DNA from: Gymnogyps californianus
Taxonomy: Eukaryota; Chordata; Aves; Accipitriformes; Cathartidae
NCBI RefSeq assembly: GCF_018139145.2
Contig: NC_059471.1
Coordinates: 209,083,494-209,147,493, forward strand
Length of the DNA stretch: 64,000 bases
Reading direction: 5' to 3'
The position numbers and the translations under genes were made by a program. Under the pieces are notes generated by a model. That model saw nothing but the letters and a program-made list of their open reading frames with translations, made no database searches and was not told the origin of the DNA. Of this stretch, positions 36,906-50,700 are shown piece after piece (positions within the stretch are counted from its first letter, which is position 1; the number at the start of each line of letters is the position of its first letter).

Positions 36906-39900
36906 TAGCGTAAACCCCGCCAGTGTGCAATTTCCTTTTTCCTGTTCTCCAAATTAGTTGGTAGGACCAAGTTCCCACAGGTGGGAATAAGTTCTCCAGA
37001 CCTCTTGGAAAAAGCTGACCAAAAGTTCCCTGTACAATTCCACTTTCTCCTTAAAACAACTGGGAAGTTTTGCCAAGATGCCCTGTATCCTATTGCAGTC
37101 CTACCCCTAAACCTGCTGACATCCATGTGGAATTTTACTTTGCTAAATTCGGGATTGAATCTTTTGTTCCTGACAAATATGTTTTGAAACAATAATAATC
37201 TTCTGCTTCTACAATAGTTAGATTTGTTCATGCTTCTGTGAGACGTTTTTCTCCAGACAGATAAACGGAGGCAAAGGGTAGGTCAGAGTAGGTACATTAA
37301 CATACTGCAAATACAAATCTTCTGTAGGATCCAGGTGCCTCAGTACTAAATGTGATCTTGGTACAGTTCTCAGCATGTCAGTAAGATTATAGCCGAAGAA
37401 ATCTCATCTCTACTGCCTTAGACACATGGCAGATTCAGTTACCGCTCCCTAGTTGCTTTCCCCTGCCATGCCCCTGCCAAGGCCCAAGGTATCCCTCCTC
37501 CAATGACCTGCTTCTGCCAGCTGGCACAGAAGCTTTCCCTGTTGTGTCTGTCACCCTGTAAGTACCAATAGTATCACTGTTCATGATTTACCCCGCCGCT
37601 GTCTGCTGACCTTTTGCTGCTTGGCATTTCAGCCTCAAGGAAGTAGAACCTATTCCAAAACCTTCTAATCTCTGTGAAACACTAGAGCAAATCCATGGTC
37701 AGTAAAGATTTCTGCTTGTCACTGTGTGGCCTGACATTGCTATTTAGAGCTTAACAGAAGAACTTTTTAACAACAGAGCAAGGACCCTGCTTAATCAGTG
37801 AGGATTAATAAGGAGACTGCTGCCCTGTCTCCCCATCCATCTCCCACTGAAGGAACAAGTAAGCTGCTTGTGAATGAGCTCTTGACCCATCTTTGTTTGC
37901 ATGTGGCATGTTAAGGAAATTCATTAGATGTTTTGGTACCAATGGTAATTCCAGAGTTGACACCCACATAACAAGGCCAATACACACCACTTAGAAAGGC
38001 AATCTTGTGAAAAATCCCAAGCGAAACTGTCACTGCTTGTTTACGAACCTCTGAAAAAATCTTGCTCCAAGAGCATCGTTCTCTGCTGTTTCAAGTAAAG
38101 GAGAATCTGCATCAAAGAATGAACTGGCATACAGGTATCCAAGCCTCAGTCTAGGTAAGAAATTACTGCATGCATACCTGTTCCAGTTTACAGCAACCCC
38201 CTGCCACAGAAGCATAGTTCTTAGCAGAATAATGTTTCCACAAAATAGTGTGTGCGCGCTACACAAGCATGTTCCTCCCTCAGTTAGGTCTGTAAAACAA
38301 AATGTCTAAGTCTATCACTGGGAAAGAGAGACTGCAATTTGAAAAGCATATTCCTCATCCCATATCTCATAGTTCTTATACATGGTGAAGGCCTGAGACA
38401 ATGTAAAGAATTCACACCATTTCAGCTGAACTAAGCAGATGAGGTGCTTGAAGTGGTGAACTGGTGACTGGGAGCTCTGCTGAGTGGAGAAGAGTGCCTA
38501 GGGTATCGTTTAGTCACCTAAATTAGATGTCTAAAGCCATAGTGTGAAGAATTTTTCCCTTTTCACGTTTTATTAAGATGTCAAGATCTGAATGTTTCTA
38601 TCCAAATCATACTGCATATTTCTGTGATACTTATTGATCTTCTTGTTCCTGTACATTTGTTTTGCACGTGGTAAAGTATTGTACTGTACTGCAGATGTAA
38701 CATGTTCAAAACCTCAAGCCCTACCAGGTGGCTGCCTCTCAAGAGCTTTGGATGTGCTTGTAGAATATGCAGCTATCATCTCTGTTGCTCTGGAGGGAGC
38801 CTCAATAGAAAACACAATCAGATGAAGATAAAATCCTCCACAACAAGTTACTACAACAATTCTGCACAGCTGAGACTGAGAGCAAACAATCCTCTCTTGC
38901 TTTATCAATGCAATCTGAACACAAGCCACCTTGGAGCCTAACTCTACATTAGTGAAGTACAAAAATACACTTCTTAAAGAGCAGTTACCACATCTGAAAT
39001 ACATCCCCAGATAGCAACAACCATCCACTGAGACACGGCCAAAACACATACCAACTTTTTTCCAAGTATTCAGCACACCAGAAAGTAAGGTGTACAGGAA
39101 GTGCTAAAGGAAATCTGAGTCACTGTCACTGTTTTAGGCTCATGCCTATCGTGCCTGGTGAAAGATGCCCGTATTCTTAGCGACTTTGTTGATAGCCTTC
39201 ATCAACACCGTATTTGAAGAGGCAAATCTATCATCCACCCTGCAGCCGGCCTAAGGCTAAAAAAATCTCAACAGATCTTATGTGCCATTGCCTTGTAGCA
39301 AACCTTCTATTTATAAATAAGATAGGTGATAAACTCTTAAGGAAATAACAGCAAAACTCTCTTTCCACCTTTAATATCCTAGATTGCTGTAAACATCAGC
39401 TGAGTCAAGCCAGAGAACAGAGGAAGCTTTGGCAGTGATAGGGGACAACTTTTTCTTCAAAACAGTTAAAAAAATAGTTACAATGCTCTTTAATTCATAT
39501 AACATCAGCAAATAACATACTCGTTCAGGGCAATGATGATGACTATAAAGGACACATAACTGAGTAAAGAAATATTTATATGATAGATTTTATTAGTAGT
39601 AGTTATGACCTTTGGTCTTGTTTGTCTTACTCACATAATAAAATGTGTTTACAATGACTACCCAGTAGAATATAAACATTTCCATTTTGGAAAGAGCTGC
39701 TTATTCAAAGTTTTTGAGCCAGTTCTGTGGTGCCTAGGATCTCTGAAGGAGACTAACCACTTGCATTGAGGTTCAGCCTTTAGTTTTCTTTTTTTGACGT
39801 AGGTCAGTCCCCTCAATCTGGACTACCAGAGTGGTCACCATTTTGAGATCAGATCTCAGGCCTTCATCTCTCTTGAATGCGGTTAACCATCCACTCAAAA

Positions 39901-40379
39901 ATAAGGGTGGCAGTGTCTTAGTTGCTCATGGGGTTTTGCTAGTCCGTGCTAGTAAGTGAACGAGAGCCAGGGTTTGGGTTCAGGCCCTGGCTCACAGTTC
40001 TCCACAATGTCTAATTGTTAATGCATGCCCTCTTACCGTTTTGGCCCATGTCAACTAGGGCTCTCCATACTTACAGGAATGGATTGGGGGATAGAAGATG
40101 CTGTTTCCAGTAGGCAATTTGGTTGTGCCCCATCTGGGTGGAGAAGAGAGCTCAGCTGTGTGAAAGGTATCATGTTGTGCCACATGCTCCCAAGGTCACC
40201 CAGCAGTAATACAACCAGCATGTTTTATCAGTTCTGTACAAGTAGCAATAGTGACCATAGTGACCAACACAACCAAAATCACTACTTTGTTATCCCTCCT
40301 GTTTCACGTATTTAACCAAATTCATGGCTCTGTGGATGTTTTCTGTTTGGAGGAAAAATTTGAAGGAGGTAGAATGACA

Positions 40380-40438
40380 CTTTTTCCTTTTATTTTTCTT
40401 TTTTTTCTTTTTTCTTTTTTCTTCTTCTTTTTCTCTTT
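40380..40438 (+). repeat. Pyrimidine-rich (T/C) low-complexity tract
   Basis: About 60 bp of T runs interrupted by single C bases and CTT triplets. Confidence 0.9.
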
Positions 40439-43400
40439 AAATGTAGTTGTTATTTACAAAGAATGTTCAAAGATTTGTTTTCCTCAATAGAACAGAAGTC
40501 AAATAACTAGAAACAACAACACAACCACAACAATTTTGCTTAAATATTCAACTTATTGCCAGGCACCACTGAAATCAGTTAGTGTTTCTCATAACATTTC
40601 TCAGAGTCACATTTTGAGTATTTATTTTTACAATATTTTTTCTTATTTTACTTTTTCTGCTCTTCTATTTCTTTGATTTTTCCCTGATTCTTCCTCATAA
40701 GCACACAAACTTAAGAAAACCAGAGTCAAGGACATAAGATGTCATTAATATGCCATTGTTTTGGGCAAAACCATGTACCTCCACTCTGTATGTGGTAGAA
40801 TTTATTATTGTTTCCACTGTTTAACTAAGTTAACTAATTTACCTGTAATTTATTGTTATCATAAGTGAAAGGCAGTTACTATACTTATCCTGTAACAAAA
40901 TGTGGAAGTGAATAACTATTCTGAAACAGAAAATACCTTCTTGCACATCTTTCTTGAGTCCTGCCAACACAAAACAAAGACCCTCATCAGCTAAGCTTCC
41001 TCACTTACAGGGATCTGGTTGCCAATCTGTTCCACTTCAGTTCTCTTCTGGTTTGAGGTTGAAAGTATTTTTTAACCTGATGCTTTCATTCATAGCCATT
41101 TAGAGCTGCTTAACAGCAGAACTTCTTAACAACAGACATGGTGCGAATTATATGCGTATTCAGCTAATGCATGAGATATTTACCACAGTATCTTGCTGTT
41201 TCTTACATCCTGGACCTGATCCCTCTTCCCCAACAGTGTCCCTGCCTGCGATTTCTCACATCCCAGTTGATTTGAGATGTGGGTTATCTGCTCTTCTTAC
41301 TTTCAAAGAGCAATACTTCTGGAGGGACGTGGGTTATCTGATTATATGTGAGAAAATATATTCACTGTTCCTCCTCTCAGCCAATTTTTACTGTGAAAAA
41401 CCAGATGCAGATTTACCAAAGGCTAAATCTGAAAACATCAAAGCCTGCCAAATGGCTAATGCTGCTAACTGAGGGGGCTATCTGAAAACCGCTGTGTGTC
41501 TGTATAGTGTTTTAATATATTACCTCTATGAACCCAAAAAGTAGTAATATTTACAATGTTCAATTAACATAGTAACTTTAGTATTCATTAATCTTCACAA
41601 GCTATTCCAAGTCTGCTGCATTAAGAATGAGAAATAACAGTAGTAAAATGATCAAACAAGGTTATTTTATTTGTTTCCAGGATCTTCTCACTCAGACAAC
41701 TCCCTGCAGTGATTGCATTCTCTTTTGTGGAAACGATCCTTAATTGAAGGGAGCTGAGGACATCAGGAGGTGAAGGATCGTTTACAAAGAGAACTCCAGG
41801 TGGAGGAAAACACCAAGCAAAAAAACCACCGTTCTTGTGAATCATAACCAAAACTGAATCATATAAACAGAAAGAAAGGTAAGAGAGAATAAAACACAAC
41901 TGACAAAGATCAACCAACTCATCTGGATGGAAGCCATCACTTTGTGGGAAATGGAAAGCAGAAGGAAGTGACCATCAAGTATTCCCTTTACAATAGGCTG
42001 ACATCACTCAGTTCTCTGCTGGACAAGGATATCAAATTGTCTGTGCTCCCATTTTAGGACAGTGTGGAAAGTCATACCTGGCTGTAAATTTTACTACCAT
42101 TATGGTTTTGTTCTCTGGAGATTCTAGTCTGACAGCAGGAAGACAAATATTGATACATCAATGAATGAATATCCTTCTGGGTGATGACCTTTGTGAATAC
42201 GCTTGTTCTGCTTTAATACATGGTAATTCAGAAAATTGTTGTCATTTAGTCTGCTTCTGACAAACAAAAGAGAAAAAACAGACCTTACTTCCTGAATCAC
42301 TGGATTATCAAGAGCAGTAGGAGATTAGTGTATTGGGAAAGGAAGGAATAGCTTTATGAGGATTTGGGAATCTCTGAGACCTCATCACCATCAGTGACCT
42401 TCAAGACCTTCCTATATGAAAATCCAGCTGGACACCTGCTTCTCCCACTCTGTGGTTTGCAACTCTTTACCTATTATATTTGTCTGAGCATATTATGTTC
42501 TCCATAGAAACACTAAACTCCCTTATGTGAAAACTAACCCATATGGAAAAATCGTATTTCCCAGATAGTGGATCAAATATATTTCATATGTTTGAAAGAT
42601 ACTGTGTAGTTTAAACAGAGCTAGGTTGAACTCATACCACATATGATCTCTGCTATGGAACAAGATATGTTTTAAAACGAGTGAGAATATGAAAAAAAGA
42701 TTGAAAGGCTATATTATATACCAAAAAAAAAGTAGTTAGTTTCATATCAGACAGAAATTGTGGTAAGGAATTTGGGTTATTTTGTAGATGTCGTATTTTG
42801 TAAATGATTCTCGAGTAGTACAAACACAAAGCATGTGGAAATACATATTGCAAGCCCATTTATTTGGGAAGGACAGACAGTCTTGTGGTTTCAGACTTGG
42901 AAAAGCTGGGTTCGTTTTCTGATTGAGGCACTCAGGTAATGTTACCCAGCCACTCTGTTGATCCTTGGCCTGAGTTCTCAGCTGTAGAGCAGTGAGAGCA
43001 CTATTTTCTACATGTGCCATGAGGAAGAAAGGCATCTGTTAATGAAGATGTGACATTATAGGGTATCTAAGTGCTTTCATAGATCAAGTCACATTCTGAT
43101 TATATGCCTGAAAATTTTGCTATGATTGCTTATAATTAATAAAAATTCAGCTCTGTTAAGTCTGTCAAGATGTGATAACTCTAAACCCCAAACTGTTTGG
43201 TCAAAATAAGACATACTTACTAAGAAGATTTCCAAGGGAAATCCAAGTGGTTTAAGAAGTGATTTTTCAGTTGATTACTCTTTCCGTACAAAGAGCTGTG
43301 TCATTTCTTGTAATATTCAAACGAGCCCACTAAATGAAAGACCATTCATAAAAGAAGATTAAGAAAAACATACATGCTTTTTAATTAAATATTGGAGGCA

Positions 43401-45069
43401 CTTTGGCAGTCTCTATAATACATTAAAAAGGTTAGTGTTTGATAAGGATCTAATAAATAATCCTTCAATTTAGTTTAAAAAATCAGTTGACTTTTTATGG
43501 AAGAGGTACTTTTAATCTAATAGTTATGAACAAATGCCAAGATAAATAATCACTGTGGTTTCAAATATATACAGATGTCTTTCCTCTTTCGGTCATCTGT
43601 TATTCCACTCCAACGCTGAATTCTGATTGTGGGCAATGTGTTAAATGTTCACATATATACACTGACATCCACTGCAACCTCCACCCCCACCATGGAAGAC
43701 ACAGAAGTTCGTACACTAAACAATGGAGTCCTGAAGGTATTTGAAAGTCACTTAGGTGGGCAGAACAATGCATGTAATAAACAACATAAAATAATCCTGA
43801 TCCTTCTATGGATACAAATCGCATTTCTGGAAGAAAATTTGTTTCTTATCAATATAGTTTTCATTTGATTATTCACTGAATTCAGTTGTTTTTAAAGAGC
43901 TGTTAGAGTGAATTAGCAAGACACTAGGCTGTACTGTGCATGTAGAATCAGGTTTATTTTTCTTTCTAGTTATTCCTCACATGGGTAATCTGAAACAAGC
44001 GATAATCAGTACAATTTTTAACGAAGACTTATCACAGCTGTCATCATAATTGGTTTCCCATGATGCTTATAAAAATAAAATGGATAATGATAGAAGAAGT
44101 ATACTCCTATTTTTTGCATTGTTCTACAGAGTTCAGCTGTGCAATTGGTTTTCTCACAGTCTTCGGTGAAAATGTCTTTGGCATTTTTCTCGTTTCGTAT
44201 AACAATACTCAGCAATACTTCAGTAGCTGTTGTGCTAAAGCAATTGCTTATTAGACTAATCACTCGTATCTCAGTATTGTTTGGTGCTTCTTCCCAGCTG
44301 ACTGCTATATTGACCTGCTCTTTCTTGCTTTAGGCTGTAATCACACTTTTGGTACAGGTCATCTTCTTATTTGTGTATTGTATGATTAAACGTTGTAATT
44401 CGTAAGTCTTTTTATGATCTTACAATATACATCAGTAAATAAAAACTAGTACTGAATGCCACATATCACTTTTAAATACCTTTTTAGGGACCATTGACTT
44501 TTTAATATCTGATATTTATACAGAATTTTTTTGTCATTTACAAATAAGGATCCTTATTGTCTAACTGGAATCCCTATGCAGAGGAATATTTGTATTTATT
44601 AGTCTGATCTGTTTACCTGCAAAATACTTCTCAATGTGGAGGCATAGATTGTACCTTAGCGTCTTATATTCAATAATTAGATTATTCACTTTGAAGCAGA
44701 ACAATTGTTGAACTGCAACAAATGCTATTAATGTTAAAACAAGAACCAAACTATCATTTAACCAAAGCAGAAATACATAGCGAATATCACGCAGACAGAA
44801 TGCAATTAGCAAAGCAATTAGATTTTGGAACTACCACGTGTGCAGCAGAAAACAATGCCTGAGTGAATCTTCTACTGTAATTATTTAAAAGAGGCAAACA
44901 GAGGGTGACTGATTACTCAAGGACTGCCCCAGTACAAATTTGAGGGGTGCCATTAAATGAATTTAGCAGATAACAAGTTCAGAAAATGCAAAACAATATA
45001 TCATCCTTTACACAGTAGATTAAAGACATGAAACTACTTACCAAAAGTTTACTGTAGATGGTAAATTTT

Positions 45070-45337
45070 GTATGGGTTCAAAGGAGGTTGGACAAGTTCA
45101 TGGAACAGCGGATTGCATCAATAAAGGTGCATAGAGACTGCCTCTGGACCACGAAGTTCCTGGACTGCACGCCGTTGAAAGCTAGGAGATTATTCTGGGG
45201 AATTATCACTATATTTGCTTCTTTGTTATAGTCTTACGTGCACATTGACTTTTGTCCAGTGTTGCAGACAGGTAGTTGGGCAAGATGGACTTGTGGTCTG
45301 ACTCAGCATACCTGTTCATATATGCTCTTATGTTATG
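45070..45337 (+). mobile_element. Old CR1-like LINE 3' end, plus strand
   Basis: Contains the features of older amniote CR1 tails in direct orientation: AAAGGAGGTTGGACAAGTTCATGG near the left edge, and GGGCAAGATGGACTTGTGGTCTGACTCAGCATACCTGTTC followed by a TCTTATGTTATG end. It is more diverged than the two CR1 copies just downstream and lies on the opposite strand. Confidence 0.75.
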
Positions 45338-45771
45338 AAGAGTTAATAATGATTGCATGTTCTCAGAGGGATTTTCTAAAGTACCTAAGAGATTTAAGAG
45401 AATAGATCTCCTTAAAAGAGTATGAAGCCTGTTCTTCAAGGGTCAATAAAAAACTCTTAAGAACTCTGAAGTTTAGTTTAGCTAAGAAATTCCTATCTTA
45501 GATGTTATCAGAAGTTAATCAAACTCCTGGATCTGTGTTTCATAAGAAAATAAGAATTCTCATGAGAGTAGTGTTATTTACTGACACTCTTTCAGCTACA
45601 TATAGTAAAAGAGTATTCTTCCATGTCATATTTGGGAAAACCTGCTTCTTATTCAAAAACAAAAACTCTGTAAGAACAAAATAGCTACTGATAACAAGCA
45701 AAAAAAGGGATCAGAATATCTGGGCCCTGATGGGAAAGGATTTGGGTACTGTCTAACTACAGTTTAGAATT

Positions 45772-46550
45772 CATAGGATCATAGAATCATTTAGGTTGGA
45801 AAAGACCCTAAGATCATCGAGTCCAACCATAAACCTAACACTGCCAAGTCCACCACTAAACCATGTCCCTAAGCGCCACATCTACATGCCTTTTAAATAC
45901 CTTCAGGGATGGTGACTCAACCACTTCCCTGGGCAGCCTGTTCCAATGCTTGATAACCCTTTCAGCAAAGAAATTTTTCCTAATAAATATCCAATCTAAA
46001 CCTCCCCTGGTGCAACTTGAGGCTGTTTCCTCTTGTCCTATCGCTTGTTGCTTGGGAGAAGAGACCGACACCAACCTCACTACAACCTCCTTTCAAGTAG
46101 TTGTGGGGAATGATAAGGTCTCCCTTGAGCCTCCTTTTCTCCAGGCTAAACAACCCCAGTTCCCTCAGCCGCTCCTCATAGGCCTTGTTCTCTGGACCCT
46201 TCACCAGCTTCGTTGCCCTTCTTTGGACACGCTCCAGCACCTCAATGCCTTTCTTGTAGTGAGGGGCCCAAAACTGAACACAGTACTCGAGGTGCGGCCT
46301 CACCAGTGCTGAGTACAGGGACGATCACTTCCCTAGTCCTCTGGCCACACTAGTTCTGATACAAGCCAGGATGCTATTGGCCTTCTTGGCCACCTGGGCA
46401 CACTGCTGGCTCATATTCAGCCGGCTGTCGACCAACACCCCCAGGTCCTTTTGGGCCAGGCAGCTTTCCAGTCACTCTTCCCCAAGCCTGTAGCATTGCA
46501 TGGGGTTGTTGTGACCCAAGTGCAGGACCCGGCACTTAGCCTTGTTGAAT
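45772..46550 (-). mobile_element. CR1 LINE, 5'-truncated copy
   Basis: Reverse-oriented CR1 with a 3' end of ATCATAGAATCATTTAGG followed by AAAGACCCTAAGATCATCGAGTCCAACC. The minus strand shows RT C-terminal pieces: [56 protein letters not shown] and [21 protein letters not shown] at 46303-45980, and then, after a frame change, [29 protein letters not shown] down to 45856. It is a different subfamily from the copy at 46881, which has the TTGGAAGGGACC version of the tail. Confidence 0.95.
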
Positions 46551-46880
46551 TAGCCTTGTTTATGAACAGCAGGACTCTCAGTAGTTTTATTTCTTCTGAA
46601 ATGTGAAGATACTTGTCTTCCTGAAGACTATTATGTTATGTATCAACTCAAAGCAGAATTGAATCCAGAGATGCCTTTTCACGTGTATTGGTGATCTGAC
46701 CCTAGAGGAACACTGGGACAAATTCTAATTGAACTTCCCATTCCTAGATACTCAGGATTGACAATGATGGATCCCCTTCCCTCCTCTTTCCTTGGGATTT
46801 AAGCTTATAAATTCAAAAGCAAAGGGTAGGAACTGGCACTGTTTGGACATCTACACCCACCTTGTGGAATTTAGATTCTA

Positions 46881-47740
46881 GATCACAGAATCACAGAATT
46901 GCTGAGGTTGGAAGGGACCTCTGGAGATCATCTGCTCCAATCCCCCTGCTGAACCAGGGCCACCTAAAGCCAGTTGCCCAGGACCATGTCCAGACAGATT
47001 TTGAATATCTCCAAGGATGGAGACTCCACAGCCTCTCTGGGCAACCTGTGCCAGTGCTCAGTCATCCCCACAGCAAAAAACTGTTTTCTGATGTTCAGAG
47101 GGAACCTCCTGTGTTTCAGTTTGTGCCCATTGCCTCTGGTCCTGTCACTGGGCACCACTGAAAAGAGCCTGGCTCTGTCCTTTGTGTACCCTCCCTTCAG
47201 GTATTTATACACATTAATAAAATCTCCCCTCAGACTTGACTTCTCTAGGCTAAACAGTCACAGCTCTCTCAGCCTTCCCTCATAAGAGAAATATTCCAGT
47301 CCCTTAATCATCTTTGTGTCTTTCATTGGACGCTCTCCAGTATGTCCATGTCTCTCTCATACTAAGGAGTCCAGAACTGGACACAGTACTCCAGGTGTGG
47401 GTTCAGCAGTGCTGAGTAGAGGGGAAGGGTAACCTCTCTTAACCTGCTGACAACACTCCTCCCAGTGCAGCCCAGGATACCACTAGTCTTCTTTGTCGCA
47501 AGGGCATATTGCTGGCTCATGTTCAGCTTGGTGTCCACCACGACCCCTGGGTCCCTTTCTGCCAAGCTGCTTTCCAGATGGATGGCCCCCAGCATACACT
47601 GGTGCATGGAGTTGTTATTCCCCAGGTGCAGGACTTCGTGCTTCTCCTTGTTGAATTTCATGAGGTTCCTGTTGACCCAATTCTCCAACCTGTTGTGGTC
47701 AAGGTAGATTCCTTTCCCCAAGAACTGAAATCAGTAGCCT
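46881..47740 (-). mobile_element. CR1 LINE, 5'-truncated copy
   Basis: Starts at the left with GATCACAGAATCACAGAATT and TTGGAAGGGACC, the CR1 3' terminus in reverse orientation. The minus strand carries fragments of the reverse-transcriptase C-terminal region in more than one frame: LENWVNRNLMKFNKEKHEVLHLG, ERDPGVVVDTKLNMSQQ and [15 protein letters not shown] at about 47721-47362, then [22 protein letters not shown] and [17 protein letters not shown] near 47212-46964. Frame breaks show it is dead. The 5' part of the element is missing, as is usual for CR1. Confidence 0.95.
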
Positions 47741-50700
47741 GATGACCTTCAGGTCCACTTATAGCACCTCCAACTCATGACTAATGCTCTCCTACCATAC
47801 TCCATTTCAGTTCTGCCCTCTCCCTACTCCTTGCTTATTTCCTCTGGTAGGATTCACTAGACCCCTCCCTGATCCTTGAGTCAGCAAAATTCAGCTTTGT
47901 TTACACCATTAAGAAACCATGAACACAGGATGAAACAGATAAATAAAGACACATATACTTCATAAAAATAATTCAGAAATTTACCACGTTATCTAGAAAT
48001 ATCTCCAGTCAAGCATGAGGAAACCTCGGTTTGCAGTACGTTGGTAATAACCTTCAAGCTAATGAATGTGATGCAGATTTAGTTCAGCCTCCCAAAGCTC
48101 TATCATGATTATGTCTACCTCTAATTGAATGAGCAGCCTTGAATGCTTCTGAACAACCTACCTTTCCTCATTCCTCAAGAAAGAAAAGGGAAAACTGTCT
48201 TTGAAAACTTAAAGCATAAGGTATCTTCTAAGTAGTGAGCACTACGCACAAAGTTCCCCTGTGAGCAGGTTATCTCATTACTGCTGCTTGAAGGACTGTT
48301 TACACCTTCCTCTGAGGCAGCTAGTACTTATTGTCTTCTGAAACGTGGGACTGAATGATACGCATCAATTTTGTAGGCCAGTATTGCAGTTTCTATATTA
48401 ATCCATTGCTATAAAGCATCATTTCAGGAAAGGAGCTGAAAAAAAGAAAACCCAGACTCGAAACTGTTGGCTTGAAATTCAGTCTGAGTTCTTTTTATGA
48501 TGTGAAAATATCCTTCTTGGTAATACTAGAAGCTTATACCCCCTAGAGGTGTTTATATGAAAAACTGACAGTTCTATTTAGTTTTCTTCTGCAAGTCTCT
48601 TTCAAACATCAAGATCTACTGCAGAAATCTGGAGAGTCATTGTCTGATGTTGAAAGTGTTGTCACTCACCTTTCTGAGTGACAACAGACTGACACATAAT
48701 TCCAGAGGTAGAAAAGAAATGTAAACTTTTATGTAAAACAAATAGTGAGATCAAATTAACATTTCTTGCTGTTATACCTAAAAGTCAAATGCAAAATCAG
48801 GGCTAAAACGTGTCCTATATACTGCAGCTTCAAGGTACTAGATATGCAATGCTGATTCTACACCCCCTTCTACTCAGTCACTAGCAAAACAGGTTTCAAT
48901 ACGGGGCCTGACCTTGTCTGAATGCCTCAAGCCATTGCTTTTAGTGACTCATGGCAGGAAATGCAAATCCTGGCTTGATCCCATTCCATTAAAGATAATG
49001 GTGGAATTTCCTAGAGCTACGATGGAAGCAGATTTCACTCATTTCCAAGAACTTCTCCTGATTTTTAGTAGTCCGTTACGTCTGTAATACTTAAATGAAC
49101 TAGAAGAGCTCAGAGCATGTGCATGTACCCATTCACCCTTCCAATAGAAAACTGGGTCTTTAGAGGTTACCAATAATTGTAACCACTTCTTATATTTATT
49201 ATGAGAATATTACATATTTTTAATTCTTTTAGCATTGTAGTTCTAATACTATTGTGATGACTTGGATAAATCCTTTTGGAGATCTCTGGTGTTGGGGTAA
49301 AATGCTAGCCCAAAGGAGTGACAGAGTTAAAATATGGCAGACTTCTTTCAGGATCATCTGCCTGCTAGGAGTCACTGGAATACTAGATAATGCATTAGGG
49401 ATGCAGTTCCTTGGCACTGCTAAATTAAGTTCCACTTTGCGAAGGCAGTCTAAGGGGGGAAATACTAGGACACTGCCCTGCCTGGGGAGAATGAATAAGT
49501 ATTCCTCAATAGATCACATTACCTCCTTGTGATATATGTGCTGGTTCTACAATATAAATCTAACTGACCCAGCTAGTCTAAGAGCCAAGGTTTAGTAGTT
49601 ATACAGTCCATTTTATGGCCTTGATAAACATTTCTTTTCTTAGTGGTGGATATTTTCAACTGGCTTACAAGGAACTCAAAAATGTTCAATGCCTGTAATA
49701 GAAGTAACTTTCATAGTAGTGACAAAATAGGAAAGAATGTGTTTAACTTTAAATACCTACATTTGAAAATAAAATAAAACAAAATTATAGAAGACAGTGA
49801 GACTTGAATAGACACTGCCATTTTGTGATCTTATTTCCTATTAATATTAAAATAATATTTTTTCATGTTTTCTCAATAAAAAGCATCCAGATATTATGTT
49901 CTGGTATTCTTCATTTCTGTCCACAGCCCACCCCTAACCTTTTTAGTGGCCATAGAAAGATTTACCATGATTTACATGGAGATTATATGCAAACTGCAAT
50001 TTGTGAGGGCGCCATAGCTGGGAGTATCCCTGGAGCCTCATTTAAGGTTTCAGCTTCTTCCAGATGCAAGAGCTACGAAAAAGGATCTAGCATAAACAAT
50101 AGTTCCAAATATTTGCAAAAATGCTTTTTGATAAGGCAACAGTATGTACAATTGCCAACATATTGTTGAAGCACAGTGAATGCTAAACAGGAGAATTTCT
50201 AGGAGACAGAGAACCATTATTTGCTGAGCATGCATGTGTTCCACTCAGTGTCCAAAGAAGATTTTTTGAGCTGCATTGTGTCTACTGCATGTCTATTTCG
50301 ACATGCAACAGTGAACTTTTAACTATAAATAGTTTAATTCTTCTACAGTCAACAATTTCTCCCCCTCCAGCTAGTGAAGATCACAGAGATGTATAATATA
50401 TGAAATATTTATCATAGTTTGAAGGCCTGTTATATTCAATCGCTTTACACTGGCATTGAACTGTTTAGCTTTCATACGTAACATTTTGAGCCATAGTGAA
50501 CAGCACAAGGATTGAAATTCATACCTTTCAGTACCCTGACTGTTTGATAGATTCCAGTCAATAAAAAAGGTGGTGGAGCACATAGCTTTATTTATTTGGG
50601 TGAGGATCTAGGTAAGTATACTGGTTAGCATTAAAGACAAAGAATACAACTTGTTCATTTCTAGAAGCATTGGCATGTTTATGAGTGGTGTGCGCACATA

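Larger units (their letters stand above)
35441..45069. other. Intergenic, no secure gene
   Basis: Mostly unique AT-rich DNA. It includes the MIR-like trace at 35850, the possible conserved block at 36540, the T/C tract at 40380 and isolated exon-like stretches on the minus strand (38150-38049, 44712-44617) that do not connect in phase. Confidence 0.6.

Noticed and set aside
36905..37231. 108-codon minus-strand open frame
   Set aside because: No domain, and codon use resembles non-coding DNA; it overlaps the edge of the possible conserved non-coding block.
43600..44263. Minus-strand stretches resembling further exons
   Set aside because: Tested against the exon-like segment at 44712-44617: joining phases produces an early stop, so a chain of exons is not supported.
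49926..50090. Plus-strand exon-like stretch after TTTCTGTCCACAG
   Set aside because: The acceptor looks good, but there is no convincing donor or partner exon and the peptide is unrecognised.
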